Below the pieces are notes generated by a model. The model made no database searches, was not told where the DNA came from, and saw only the letters and a list, made by a program, of their open reading frames with translations. Position numbers and translations under genes: made by a program. 54,366 nt of DNA from Calditrichaceae bacterium (lineage in GTDB: Bacteria > Calditrichota > Calditrichia > RBG-13-44-9 > J075): positions 1 to 54,366 of the forward strand of contig JABWBP010000043.1 of assembly GCA_013360445.1 (NCBI GenBank). The letters run 5' to 3'. Shown piece after piece: positions 43,201-50,711 of the stretch; position 1 is the stretch's first letter; each line of letters opens with the position of its first letter.

Positions 43201-43519
43201 AATACTGGGCGTAGCGGTGATGGACGTTGCCGAGTGGATCGGCCAGGGTTTGGATTTCCCGCAGCTCATTCTCCGGGGAGAGCGGAAACGCCTTGCGGTA
43301 TTCATCAAAAAACTCCCCTACCCGGGGCCGGCGGCCGGTTTCGAAGCGGATTGCCGCGGGAGCCTGGCCGGACTCATCTAATTTGATATCGGCGTTGAGA
43401 AAAATCTCGCTGGTTTCCCTGGCCTTTTTCTGCGCCGGCAGCGAGAAACTCATCGCGCAGAGGAGCAGCAGCAATGCCGGTAAAAACGTCTTTCTGAGAT
43501 CGTTACTAAAAAAGTGCAT
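37241..43519 (-). CDS. Secreted M4 (thermolysin-like) metalloprotease with Ig-like repeats and T9SS sorting domain, 2092 aa
   Basis: A signal peptide (about residues 11-29) precedes FTP/PepSY propeptide regions (about 40-235). The M4 catalytic domain follows with HEFTH (381-385), the third zinc ligand Glu405 in GALSESFSDIF, and the GGVHRNGGV segment carrying the catalytic His. Next comes a domain with a DJ-1/ThiJ-like look (VLVWEGVLN) and a propeller-like region (YDPGLDAVWVSD). Six similar modules of about 95 residues follow, each starting with Asn-Arg-(P/A)-P and containing SASDPDGD, then two further Ig-like modules. The C-terminus is a type IX sorting domain (NYPNPFNPETRVRYGL; FNLLGQRVAVLVD; SGIYFYLI). 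The protein is predicted to be cell-surface-attached or secreted. The third module has an extra basic stretch not seen in its siblings. Confidence 0.93.
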   Translation of the reverse strand: MHFFSNDLRKTFLPALLLLLCAMSFSLPAQKKARETSEIFLNADIKLDESGQAPAAIRFETGRRPRVGEFFDEYRKAFPLSPENELREIQTLADPLGNVHHRYAQYYKGVEVLGAQYILHAQNGAVYLANGRLVPGLNVETALLLSEDSALEAALQTVGAESYMWQKESHEQFLKRESGDSTASFYPRGELKLSCGAAEMRGENFRLVYRFDIYAESPRGRYYVEVDARTGEALAQISRTHSIDVPGSGVSLYNGAVGITVDNFAGGYRLREAARSGLETYDMQYGEDYLAALDFIDPDTHFDAPEAAAGVSVHWAGEAVYDYFLTAHGRNSYDGAGAIIRSYARYGTENNSAFWDGTRFSFGDGDGWTHSPLVSLDIVAHEFTHAVVEHSAGLVYANESGALSESFSDIFAAATEFYKLGGAGNWLIGENVALQAPALRSLENPNLSGQPDTYLGNYWAPLSNNPNAQNDYGGVHRNGGVQNFWFYLLSQGGSGVNDFGRPYAVSGIGLADAAKIAYRALVFYLTPGAKYADAREASIQAAADLFGNLSAQVQAVKDAWAAVGVDEPPPPAGVLVWEGVLNGANYSGAYLSAYLADAGFSVTYTNVFPPSLTGYDAVFLSFGNYGSDGSTLTEFNAGMAAAVKTYLEAGGRVYLEGGDALGYDQSSNSALLNLFGLFSASDGDNNPINGLAGQDAALTQGMLFTSSTQPQVGYIDLYNPLDGRVAFVESGYGNVAVQHNGSFGQRTFCFSYALAKLNDNVSPATRAELMAALAGFLIPGAPEIVLSPASFSFTVPQGDSLAGVLGIYNTGTSILSWSIRSRQASLRRGDESAPGAAPSARNDAEEGATDIYDSPEWAEKFRSASRLSDLIFPLAPGSPPPATEETGDILETFPAPGTPFPVGLAYDPGLDAVWVSDETAGKLYLVQKTAPHAVLQTITLSVGFPAGPYDLAVAGDTLYITDFNGGGTVNDAIYAVNKSNGALLGLWQLDGANNPNPNDHIDQVIGIAINDLGEFFVSNNVDKTIRKIELLPGGMWHTLQTFDSPVGKRTAGLDWDPLQGGFWVANIVRERVYLADENFNKVDSFPRPANLASGITAVPELTVWMCDFGTNLIYVIESAPPPAPWMSLSPRRGAVAAGGSENVEIRLDASGLDLGAYQADLIVTSNDPDERSLTLPLTMTIIPVNQPPQIAPIIDPQVNEAGVLQLPVSAVNPDSNSSAIFLRAKNLPPFAAFADSGNGGGLFTFSPGYEDAGIYPGIRVIATDNGVPALSDTLDFTLTVHNTNRPPEISAIANAAMDEGDTLEIFVSASDPDGDSLSFSTANFPLFGSVIDSGNGSALVRFIPGFEDAGTYLNLRVIVTDHGTPAPLSDFISFMLVVNHVNRPPTLAALPDTGMAEGQTLHLPVFASDPDGDDLALEALNLPAFGSFSDHGNGTGTITFAPGYEAEGFYPGITVIVKDTLNLTSASSKLNSASARESRKRGGSPLESFSDTVSFSLTVANTNRAPQLAIIEDQLMGEGDTLSVAISAIDPDGNAMALAVNGLPAFGSFIDHGNGSGTILFSPGFNSAGNYPLEVIAADNGVPALADTAAFLLTVNGTNRAPVVSAIADQEMNEADTLEISVSALDPDGDTIVLSVLNLPAFGAFTDSGNGHGSLRFLPGYSDAGVYPNIQVKALDNGVPALFDLEIFTLAVLNLNRAPLLTPVADQTASEGDTLLVSLSASDPDGDSLVFAVSNLPAFGVLDDSGNGRATIRFAPGYDASGIYPDIQVIVADTSAPVLFDQDMFTLTVLEVNRAPVAVNDADTTDEGISVLIAVLANDFDPDGDEIAIQSLISAGTVGTPLFTPGDTAVLYQPAPNWGGLDQFAYVIGDGRGGLDTAAVSIWVQAVNAAPVISGLPDSLRFDANASDTLDIWAAVEDEETPDSLLIYQFAAFPDTLALDYDSASGLLVVSAKNPLHGASANLVITVSDPQGASASDTIAVEVLPVLGIEDGYAGQVPREYLLMQNYPNPFNPETRVRYGLPRPGRVKIEVFNLLGQRVAVLVDEYKPAGYHLAAFEGRSLASGIYFYLIRVSAADGKTGDFHAVKKMMLLK

Positions 43520-43756
43520 TCAATAAACCCTCCGCTTTCATGCTTCTATTTAAAGGGTGCTGGCCGAATAAGCCGGGGTAGCATAAAAGAATTTCGCCGC
43601 GGCAAACGTGAAGTACCGCAAATTTTGGGGAAGTAATTTCTTAAAGAGCGGTAATTTTTAGCTTTGCTCCCCGCGGCTTCCCGGTTTATTTTCCATCCCG
43701 GTTGATAGAGCAATTTTTCGCTGAAAAGGATTCCAAACCATAGCGAGGCCGATCCC

Positions 43757-44710
43757 ATGAACCATCCCCCTCTCCTGGCCGATATTCGCGCCGCCGCGGA
43801 GCGCATCCGCCCCTACGCCCACCGCACCCCGGCGCTCACCTGCGCCGCCCTCGACCGCCTGGCCGGGGCGCGGCTCTTTTTCAAGTGCGAAAATTTCCAG
43901 AAAGTGGGCGCTTTCAAGTTCCGCGGCGCCTGCAACACGGTCATGTCGCTTTCGCCGGAAGAGGCGGCGCGGGGAGTGGCCACCCACTCATCCGGCAACC
44001 ACGCCCAGGCGCTGGCCCTGGCGGCTAAGATTCGCGGGATTCCCGCCCACATCGTGATGCCGCGAACCTCCCCGGCGGTCAAAAAAGCCGCGGTGGAGGG
44101 GTACGGCGCGACCATTACCTTCTGCGAGCCGACCCTGCAAGCGCGGGAGGAAATCCTGGCGAAGGTGGTGGAAGCAACCGGCGCAACCTTCGTGCATCCT
44201 TACAATGATTACCGGGTCATCGCCGGGCAGGGAACCGCGGCGCTGGAGTTGTTGGAAGCGGTTCCCGAATTAGAAATCATCATGACCCCGGTGGGCGGGG
44301 GAGGCTTGCTGAGCGGAACCGCGCTAACGGTTTCTTACCTCTCTCCCCAAACCCGGGTGATCGCCGCGGAACCGGCCGGCGCGGATGACGCCTGCCGCTC
44401 CCTGCAGGAGGGGCGGATTCTCCCCTCGGTCAATCCCAAAACCATCGCCGACGGGCTGCTAACCTCCTTGGGAGATAAAACTTTCCCGATCATTCAACAG
44501 CACGTGGAGCGCATCGTCACCGTCGGGGAGGAGGCGATCATCGCGGCCATGCGCCTGGTGTGGGAGCGCATGAAGATCGTCATCGAACCCTCTTCCGCGG
44601 TGCCGCTGGCGGCGCTGTGGGAGAAAAAGTTAGACGTGGAGGGCAAACGGGTGGGGATTATTTTGAGCGGGGGGAACGTGGATCTGGGGAAACTGCCCTG
44701 GCCGGGGTGA
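43757..44710 (+). CDS. Serine racemase / threonine dehydratase-like PLP enzyme, 317 aa
   Basis: This is a fold-type II pyridoxal-phosphate enzyme. The Schiff-base lysine lies in KVGAFKFRGA (near residues 49-58), the phosphate-binding and substrate loop is SSGNHAQ (77-83), and the tetraglycine phosphate-cup motif is PVGGGGLLSG (near 177-186). There is no C-terminal ACT regulatory domain, so it resembles the short catabolic or serine racemase type and not biosynthetic IlvA. Likely reactions are L-serine or L-threonine deamination or serine racemisation, and sequence alone does not separate these. It stands alone between a divergent protease gene and a word repeat. Confidence 0.88.
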   Translation: MNHPPLLADIRAAAERIRPYAHRTPALTCAALDRLAGARLFFKCENFQKVGAFKFRGACNTVMSLSPEEAARGVATHSSGNHAQALALAAKIRGIPAHIVMPRTSPAVKKAAVEGYGATITFCEPTLQAREEILAKVVEATGATFVHPYNDYRVIAGQGTAALELLEAVPELEIIMTPVGGGGLLSGTALTVSYLSPQTRVIAAEPAGADDACRSLQEGRILPSVNPKTIADGLLTSLGDKTFPIIQQHVERIVTVGEEAIIAAMRLVWERMKIVIEPSSAVPLAALWEKKLDVEGKRVGIILSGGNVDLGKLPWPG

Positions 44711-44750
44711 AGTGAAAGCCGGTTGGGCGCGGTATTCGGCCTCAGGAACG

Positions 44751-44860
44751 AGGAAATGGAGAAATGGAGAAACGGAGAATCGGTGAAGCGGAGAAAAAGG
44801 AGATTTCACCGCGTCGCAGGTCCCCCCGATTCACCGTTTCTCCGTTTCGCCGATTCATCC
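44751..44860. repeat. Word palindrome, family M (GGAGAAACGGAGAATCGG words)
   Basis: AAATGGAGAAATGGAGAAAC and GGAGAATCGGTGAAGCGG on the left pair with CGATTCACCGTTTCTCC and GTTTCGCCGATTCATCC on the right. It separates convergent genes. Confidence 0.8.
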
Positions 44861-44930
44861 TTCAAAATTGGGAACTAACCTACGAAGCCGGGTTAAGCAG
44901 TAGCCCCGCCCAATTCTGAAAAGCGGCCGG

Positions 44931-46280
44931 CTAACCGAACAACGGATACCATTCCCCCTGCCGGGGAATCAGGGTGTCTGCTTTGGGGAGTATTTTGCGG
45001 GTATTCTCTTCCATCCACTCCAGGGCGGCGCGTTCCCCGTGGGTGAAGATCACCTTGCGGGGGCGCAGGCGCTCGATCATGGCCAGCAGATCGCGGCGGT
45101 GGGAGTGGGCGGAAAACTGGAAAATTTCTACCTGGCAGGCAATCTCTTCCAACCCGAAGGTGGTTTTCAGCTCTTCGTGCTTTTGCTGGCGGAACAGGCC
45201 CCCGGGCGTATCGGGATCGGCGTAGCCCACAAAGTAAACAGCGTTGCGGGGGTTGGCGGCCAGGGCCTGGGCGAATTCAAAGGAAGCGGTTCCCGGCAGC
45301 ATCATCCCGGAAGTAGCTAACAGGATGGCGGGGCCGCGCAGCTTGCGTCCCTGCTGCCAGCGGTCGAAGGTCATGGCGCGCAGCGTTCCGGCCTTGAAAT
45401 CCGGGTACATTTTATGGAGCAGGCGGTCGTAAATCTTATTGATCTTCAAGCCCATCCCGGTAATGTAAATGGGGGCCACGGGGATGCGGTTCTTCACCCG
45501 CAACTGGTGGATCATGGCGATCATCTCCTGGGTGCGCCCTAAGGCAAATACCGGCAGCAGCACGATCCCGCCCATTTTCAAGCGCTCCCCGATCTGTTTG
45601 GCAAACCGTTTCACTTCCGCGCTCCGGCGAACGTGCTCCGCGGCGGAATTGGCCCCGTAGGTAGCTTCGGTGATGAGCGCGTCCACCCGCTCCACCGGGT
45701 AGCGGGCGCCTTTGAGGATGAACTGGGCGGATTTGCGGGTATTGCCGGTATAAAAAACCCGCGATCCCCGCCACTCGATCAGCACCCCGGCGGAGCCGAG
45801 GATGTGCCCGGCGTCGTAAAAAGTAAATTGCAAGCCGCTGGCTTCCTGACCGTGCAGCGGAAAGGGGGATTCGTAATCGAACCCCTGGTAAATGAAGCGG
45901 ATCGACTCCAAATACGGCTCGTTGTAGAGCGGCTCGAAGCGCTTGCCCTCTTTTTTGCGCTGCACCTGCACGTAGTGATAGAGCAGTTGATCGGTGAGGG
46001 CCACGGTGGCCGGGGTCATGTACACCCGCGCCTGGGGGAAGTTGCGCAGCGCCACCGGCAGGCTGCCGATGTGGTCTAAGTGGGCGTGGGACATCACCAG
46101 CGCGTTCACCGGGCGGCCGTTCAGGAGATCGTAGGCCGGGAGGGCTTCCCGGGCGGAGTAGTGGTGCGGATCCAGGCCGGCGTCTAACAACACGCCCCAG
46201 CGCTCGAACTGCAAGTAATGGGCGGAAGCGCCGATGCCTTCCACGCTGCCTACCGGGCAATAGGTGATGGAAGATTTCAA
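44931..46280 (-). CDS. Beta-CASP metallo-beta-lactamase-fold hydrolase, 449 aa
   Basis: Family members are mostly RNA endo- or exonucleases. Motif 2 is HAHLDH (65-70), motif 3 has DAGHILGSAG, and the beta-CASP part includes GRTQEMI and SGMMLPGTASFEFAQAL. The C-terminal motifs are SAHSHRRDLL and a final THGE. Motif 4, normally T-G-D, reads YTGNTRKS, so the metal-bridging aspartate is Asn180. The frame is open much further upstream, but that part overlaps the preceding gene and looks non-coding. TTG at 46280, eight bases after AAAGGA and overlapping the upstream stop (ATTGA), gives a normal N-terminus (MKSSITYCPVGSVEGIG). Confidence 0.85.
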   Translation of the reverse strand: MKSSITYCPVGSVEGIGASAHYLQFERWGVLLDAGLDPHHYSAREALPAYDLLNGRPVNALVMSHAHLDHIGSLPVALRNFPQARVYMTPATVALTDQLLYHYVQVQRKKEGKRFEPLYNEPYLESIRFIYQGFDYESPFPLHGQEASGLQFTFYDAGHILGSAGVLIEWRGSRVFYTGNTRKSAQFILKGARYPVERVDALITEATYGANSAAEHVRRSAEVKRFAKQIGERLKMGGIVLLPVFALGRTQEMIAMIHQLRVKNRIPVAPIYITGMGLKINKIYDRLLHKMYPDFKAGTLRAMTFDRWQQGRKLRGPAILLATSGMMLPGTASFEFAQALAANPRNAVYFVGYADPDTPGGLFRQQKHEELKTTFGLEEIACQVEIFQFSAHSHRRDLLAMIERLRPRKVIFTHGERAALEWMEENTRKILPKADTLIPRQGEWYPLFG

Positions 46281-47068
46281 TTGGTATGGTCCTTTTTGCT
46301 GCCGTCCCTGACCGAATACACCGTCCCCGCCTCCCACAACTGCCGGTACTGCCCCAGGTACACCGCGTACCAGCGCTGGTGCTCCGCCGGGTTCAGGGTG
46401 ACGTGGGGCAGGTTCTTGGTGTGGGTATCGTGCCCGTTGAACTCCACCACCATTTGCCCCTGCTCTTTGTCCGGGTCCACGATCACCATGCTGTAGCCGG
46501 GCATGATGTCGGTGAGGCGCACTTCCAAACTCCCCTTGCCGAGGCCGAAGTGCAGGCTCTCTTCCACGCTCTCTAATGTGGAGCGAATGTCCGCAACCAG
46601 CCGGGAGGGGCGCACCCCTAAGCATTGCGCCAGGTTATCCAGGTGCGGGCTGTGCGGATTATAGACCAGCACCCGCACCTCGCTGCCGCTCTTGATCTTG
46701 TCGCGCAGGAAATCATCGTTGGGAGGAAACACGCTGATCAGGCTGGGGCCGAAGAACCAGATGGTCTGCCGCTCGGCGATGAAATCTTTGAACGGCGAAA
46801 AAGCGCTGCGATCTTGCAGGCAGGCCCCGTTATCGCGGCGCAGGGTTTTGATGGCCCCGGACAGCTCCCGGAGGGTGCGGCGGGTGTTCAGGGTGTTGAT
46901 GGCCAGGATGCTGAGAGTGCCCAGGATAATGGCGGAAAGGATTTCCGCCTCGATTTTGCCGATCACCCCCGCTGCCCCAAACGCCAGGGCGATGATGAGC
47001 ATACCGTAGGCGTCGATGTTGTCGCCGCTCTTGAGGTCGTTGAGAATTGCGCTGAAGAATTTTTTCAT
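46277..47068 (-). CDS. Membrane protein with PLD-like-fold C-terminal domain, 263 aa
   Basis: Two close hydrophobic segments (about residues 20-37 and 41-59) are followed by a soluble domain from about 90. That domain has the order seen in phospholipase-D-like sensor/effector domains: IWFFGPSLISVF, a Gly-Ser-Glu-Val-Arg-Val-Leu-Val strand ending YNPHSPHLDNL, and MVIVDPDKEQGQMVVEF. The catalytic H-K-D motif is not visible. I do not recognise the exact family. The gene overlaps the beta-CASP gene by 4 bases, so their products are translationally coupled and may work together. Confidence 0.55.
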   Translation of the reverse strand: MKKFFSAILNDLKSGDNIDAYGMLIIALAFGAAGVIGKIEAEILSAIILGTLSILAINTLNTRRTLRELSGAIKTLRRDNGACLQDRSAFSPFKDFIAERQTIWFFGPSLISVFPPNDDFLRDKIKSGSEVRVLVYNPHSPHLDNLAQCLGVRPSRLVADIRSTLESVEESLHFGLGKGSLEVRLTDIMPGYSMVIVDPDKEQGQMVVEFNGHDTHTKNLPHVTLNPAEHQRWYAVYLGQYRQLWEAGTVYSVRDGSKKDHTN

Positions 47069-47108
47069 AACAGAATCCTTGCCGGATGCGGTTGCAGGAA
47101 GCGGAATC

Positions 47109-47876
47109 TTATTTGAACGTGAGTCCCAGGTTCAGGTAAATGACGTTGTTCTTGACGTCTTCTCCCTCTTTGAGAATGTTGCTCAATCCCAACCCGTATC
47201 GCCCGTCCAAAAAGCCCTCCACGCTGCTGCCCAGGGGAAAGGCGATGCCCCCGCCAAAATTCAGCGCGAATTCTACAGATTCCATCTGATCCTTTATCCC
47301 CTCTCCCGGTATGTTGACGTCTTCGGTTTGATAGATGCCCTGTGAGGGGACCGAGAAAGTCGCTGTTCCTTCAATATCGCTGGTTTTAGCGGAAGACAAA
47401 AAACCGATCTCGGGGCCGGCCATCAGGTAAGGCCGGATGCCCTGCGCTTTCCCGAACGTAAATTTGCCCATAACCGGAAAACTGAAATAGGTAAGTTCAA
47501 GGGCTGCTTCCAGGTCGGCGGTGATATTGACGGTTGTGCCCGGATCAGGCTCGAAGGAACTGCTCAGCTTGATTTCCACATTTTCCCCTTTCTGGTTATA
47601 TAATCCATTTACCTGAATGGCAAATGCAGAACTCACCCAGAATTCTATAAATCCACCGAGGCCGAAGGCAGTGCGGTTTTTGATCTGGCTGGTGGCGATG
47701 ACATCGATGCCATCTTCCACGGGCACGATAACGTTGGCATTCTCTTCGGTGGTTTTTGCCAGATTCAAGCCGCCGCGCAATCCGAATTTCAACAGTTTGG
47801 CCTGGCCGAAAACCGGCGCGCTCAGGAAAGCCATCCATAAAGCGCCCATTAGGATGATCAACAATTTTCGATACAT
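47109..47876 (-). CDS. PorT-like outer-membrane beta-barrel protein, 255 aa
   Basis: A signal peptide (cleavage near Val-Phe-Gly-Gln at 24) is followed by alternating hydrophobic strands typical of an eight-stranded barrel. FGLRGGLNLA marks the first strand, FGLGGFIEFW and YLMAGPEIGFL middle strands, and the C-terminus ends in a strand terminating in Phe-Lys. This layout fits the PorT/OmpA-like family common in Bacteroidota and related phyla. The function is unknown. PorT itself is a type IX secretion component, but this small family is broad and the match here is structural only. It lies just upstream of the membrane/beta-CASP pair on the same strand. Confidence 0.8.
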   Translation of the reverse strand: MYRKLLIILMGALWMAFLSAPVFGQAKLLKFGLRGGLNLAKTTEENANVIVPVEDGIDVIATSQIKNRTAFGLGGFIEFWVSSAFAIQVNGLYNQKGENVEIKLSSSFEPDPGTTVNITADLEAALELTYFSFPVMGKFTFGKAQGIRPYLMAGPEIGFLSSAKTSDIEGTATFSVPSQGIYQTEDVNIPGEGIKDQMESVEFALNFGGGIAFPLGSSVEGFLDGRYGLGLSNILKEGEDVKNNVIYLNLGLTFK

Positions 47877-48199
47877 GACGCCCCCCGGGAGGTTTAAGTG
47901 ATATCGTGAATCGAATGTTCAGGCAGAAATAGCCGAAATATATGGTCTATGCTGTCACATGGTTCTCTTCTTTTCCTGGATCGGTGCAATCAATTTAACC
48001 AAAAAAACGGAACGAAAAATAGCTTTTTAAAAAAGGGGAGACGTTTATCAAGGCGCTCTACCGGCGAGGGGATAAATTTTCCTTTGAGTTTTGCCGCCGC
48101 CGGCGGTAAACTATGCGCATTGAAGATCGAAAATTGAAGATTGTCAAAGACCACGTGATAAGAGAGGGTAGGCGATAAATCCCCAAACCAAAAACATCC
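47877..48199. other. 323-bp gap between divergent genes
   Basis: No credible gene is present. It contains an AT-rich stretch near 47985-48030, a hairpin-prone GCCGCCGCCGGCGG at 48091-48104, and a short word tract ATTGAAGATCGAAAATTG at 48119-48136. It presumably holds promoters for the barrel gene and the glycosyltransferase gene. Confidence 0.4.
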
Positions 48200-49849
48200 A
48201 TGAATCTGCACCCCACCCTGCGCCGTTTTTTAAGCTTCGATATGGCGCTGCTGGCTTTTCTGGCGCTGGCCAAGCTGCTCATCCACTTTTATACCAACGG
48301 CAGCTACGGCCTCCACCGCGATGAGCTGCTCTACCTGGCCATGGGCGAGCATCTTTCCTGGGGATACCTGGAAGTTCCCCCTTCCATTGCCCTGTTTGCG
48401 AAACTGACCCAATGGATCGGGGGGGATTCGCTCTTCGCCATCCGCTTCTTCCCCGCCCTTTTAGGTAGTCTGGTAGTTCTGCTCACCGGGCTGATGGTAT
48501 GGGAGTTCGGCGGAAACCGCTTCGCCATGCTGCTGGCCGGCGTCGCGGTGATCATCGCCCCGGTGTACTTGCGCGCCCACACCCTGTTTCAGCCGGTGGC
48601 TTTCGACCAGTTTTACTGGACCCTGGGCGCTTTGGTGCTGATTCTGCTGATCCGCAAAGGAGAGGGAACAACTTCCGGCGGTGATGCTCCGCTTACAGGG
48701 GAGCGGCAAAGCGCCGGGCCGTGGTTCCCGGCGAATCTCACTGCCTCCCCGGTAAAATACCACTGGACATTGATCGGTATCATCTGCGGGCTGGGGCTGC
48801 TGAATAAGTATTCCATGCTCTTCTGGATTTTCGGGTTTTGCGCCGGGCTGCTGCTCACCCCGCTGCGCCGGCAATTTCTCACCCCCTGGCCGTGGATTGC
48901 GGGCGGCGTCGCCTTCCTGCTGTTCCTTCCCAACCTGGTCTGGCAAATCGGCCAGGGCTGGCCGTTTTTCGAGCACCTGGGCAAGCTGAACGAGTACCAG
49001 TTCAGCAACCTTCGCCGGGCGGATTTTCTGCTCGGGCAAATCCTGATCATGCACCCCGCCGCCTTCCCGGTGTGGTTTTTGGGAATCCTCTATTTCTTTC
49101 AAAAGAAAACCGCCCGCCCCTACCGGGTTTTCGGCTGGATGTACCTGGCCATCGCGGCGCTGCTGCTGATTTTCAACGGCAAACATTACTACCTGGCCCC
49201 CATGTACCCGGTTCTGTTTGCCGGGGGAGCGATTTACATCGACCGCTTTCTCCGCAAAAAACGGTGGTATTGGATGAAGCCGTGCATCATCACCATTTTG
49301 CTACTGTCCGGGATTTTCCTCGCTCCTTACGGTCTGCCCCTGCTGCCGGTGGAATACCTGGAACATTACGCTCAGTTCCTGGCCAAACACGCCGGATTAG
49401 AGGCCCCGCTGCGCAAGGAAAGCGGGGAGCCGGGTAAAATTCCCCAGGATTTTGCGGATATGTTCGGGTGGGAGGAAAAGGTCGCCGCGATTGCGGAGAT
49501 TTACCACGCCTTGCCTGCAGAGCAGCAGGCCGAATGCGCGCTCCTGGCCGGGAATTACGGGCAGGCCGGGGCGATCGATTTTTACCGCGAGAAATACCGC
49601 CTCCCCGCTGCGGTCAGTTTCCACAGCAGCTATTACCTTTGGGGCCCCGGCGACCAACCGGGAACCACGGCGATTTCGCTGGGAATTCCTTTAGAGGGCC
49701 TGAAACGGTATTACCGCAGCATCAAACTGATGGACATGGTCAAGCATGACTACGTGATTGATTCCGAGAATAACCTGCCCCTCTACCTGTGCCGACACCC
49801 CCAGAAAACCCTGCCGGAAATCTGGCCGGATCTCCGGGGTTTCCGATAG
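48200..49849 (+). CDS. GT39-type (ArnT/PMT-like) membrane glycosyltransferase, 549 aa
   Basis: This family transfers sugars from polyprenyl-phosphate donors to lipids or proteins on the periplasmic face of the inner membrane. An early hydrophobic segment (13-30) is followed by the GLHRDELLYL loop (37-46), containing the acidic Asp41-Glu42 of the first periplasmic loop. About nine further hydrophobic segments run to residue 400. The C-terminal part is soluble (about 420-549). A low-complexity soluble insertion occurs near residues 155-180. The acceptor is unknown. Neighbours do not form a polysaccharide cluster. Confidence 0.85.
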   Translation: MNLHPTLRRFLSFDMALLAFLALAKLLIHFYTNGSYGLHRDELLYLAMGEHLSWGYLEVPPSIALFAKLTQWIGGDSLFAIRFFPALLGSLVVLLTGLMVWEFGGNRFAMLLAGVAVIIAPVYLRAHTLFQPVAFDQFYWTLGALVLILLIRKGEGTTSGGDAPLTGERQSAGPWFPANLTASPVKYHWTLIGIICGLGLLNKYSMLFWIFGFCAGLLLTPLRRQFLTPWPWIAGGVAFLLFLPNLVWQIGQGWPFFEHLGKLNEYQFSNLRRADFLLGQILIMHPAAFPVWFLGILYFFQKKTARPYRVFGWMYLAIAALLLIFNGKHYYLAPMYPVLFAGGAIYIDRFLRKKRWYWMKPCIITILLLSGIFLAPYGLPLLPVEYLEHYAQFLAKHAGLEAPLRKESGEPGKIPQDFADMFGWEEKVAAIAEIYHALPAEQQAECALLAGNYGQAGAIDFYREKYRLPAAVSFHSSYYLWGPGDQPGTTAISLGIPLEGLKRYYRSIKLMDMVKHDYVIDSENNLPLYLCRHPQKTLPEIWPDLRGFR

Positions 49850-49888
49850 CCGTGTATAGATTTTCAGAAAATTATTTTCCCAACTTGC

Positions 49889-49936
49889 ACGGAATACGGA
49901 ATACGCATTACGAGTTACGCATCACGCTTCACGATT
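49889..49936. repeat. Word repeat, family E, second copy
   Basis: The words GGAATACGGAATACGCATTACG and GAGTTACGCATCACGC repeat the vocabulary at 17771. Only one arm is visible here. Confidence 0.6.
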
Positions 49937-50116
49937 CAATCCTCTAATTCCCATAAATATTTCGGAAGAACCTCAAATATTTAATGCGTTGCTCACCTGC
50001 TAAAAAAATCTTAGATTCTCGGGTGAAGTGTTTAACTTAATCGAGATGCGGCCTTTTTTGCCAGTTAAACAGTAAGTGCAAGAGAGGCCTCAACCCCTAA
50101 TCATCAGGAGGAAGCT

Positions 50117-50560
50117 ATGGGATTGATCGAATTTTTGAAAGACGTGGGTAAAGATTTGTTCGGAGGCGGCGGCAAGGAAGCCGAGCAGATCACCAAGATG
50201 CTGCAGACCGACCTTCCCGGGAAAATAACCGGCCTGAACGTCGCTTTTTCCAAAGGCGTCGTCACTCTCACGGGCAAATGCGATTCCCAGGCCACCAAAG
50301 AGAAGGCCATTCTTCTGGCCGGAAATCTGAAAGGCGTGGAAAGCGTCAACGGCGATGGCCTGGAAGCCCCGGTAGAGAAGAAAGAGGAAACCGAATTCTA
50401 CACCATCAAGCGCGGGGACACCCTTTCACTGATCGCCAAACGCTACTATGGAAACGCCATGAAATACCCGGTGATCTTCGAGGCCAACCGCGAAGTCATC
50501 AAAAACCCGGATCTGATCTATCCCGGCCAGGTCATCCGGATTCCTAAGCTGGATAAATAA
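50117..50560 (+). CDS. lysM: BON-LysM protein (Kbp/YgaU-like), 147 aa
   Basis: A BON domain (about residues 20-80, with GVVTLTGKCDSQATKEKA) is joined to a LysM domain (FYTIKRGDTLSLIAKRYYG, 94-112, ending PGQVIRIPKL). The layout and length match the E. coli potassium-binding protein Kbp (YgaU). There is no signal peptide, so a cytoplasmic location is expected despite the LysM fold. Potassium sensing is established for Kbp only and is inferred here. The ribosome binding site CAGGAGGAAGCT is ideal. The DUF937 gene follows after 150 bases. Confidence 0.9.
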   Translation: MGLIEFLKDVGKDLFGGGGKEAEQITKMLQTDLPGKITGLNVAFSKGVVTLTGKCDSQATKEKAILLAGNLKGVESVNGDGLEAPVEKKEETEFYTIKRGDTLSLIAKRYYGNAMKYPVIFEANREVIKNPDLIYPGQVIRIPKLDK

Positions 50561-50711
50561 GTCGCTTCTCCCGGTTGGTTTGAAAATGGGTCGGGATGAT
50601 TTATGGAAAGACCATTTCTCACCAAACGGTCACCTGATTTCTAAATGAACCTGCCAGAGGAGAGATCGAGCCAATCATCTCTCCTCTGCAAAATTAGAAA
50701 AGGAATTCCGA

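Noticed and set aside
46281-46625. N-terminal extension of the beta-CASP protein
   Set aside because: This part overlaps the upstream gene in another frame and has a Gly/Arg/Pro-rich shadow composition. The TTG at 46280 restores a normal N-terminus.
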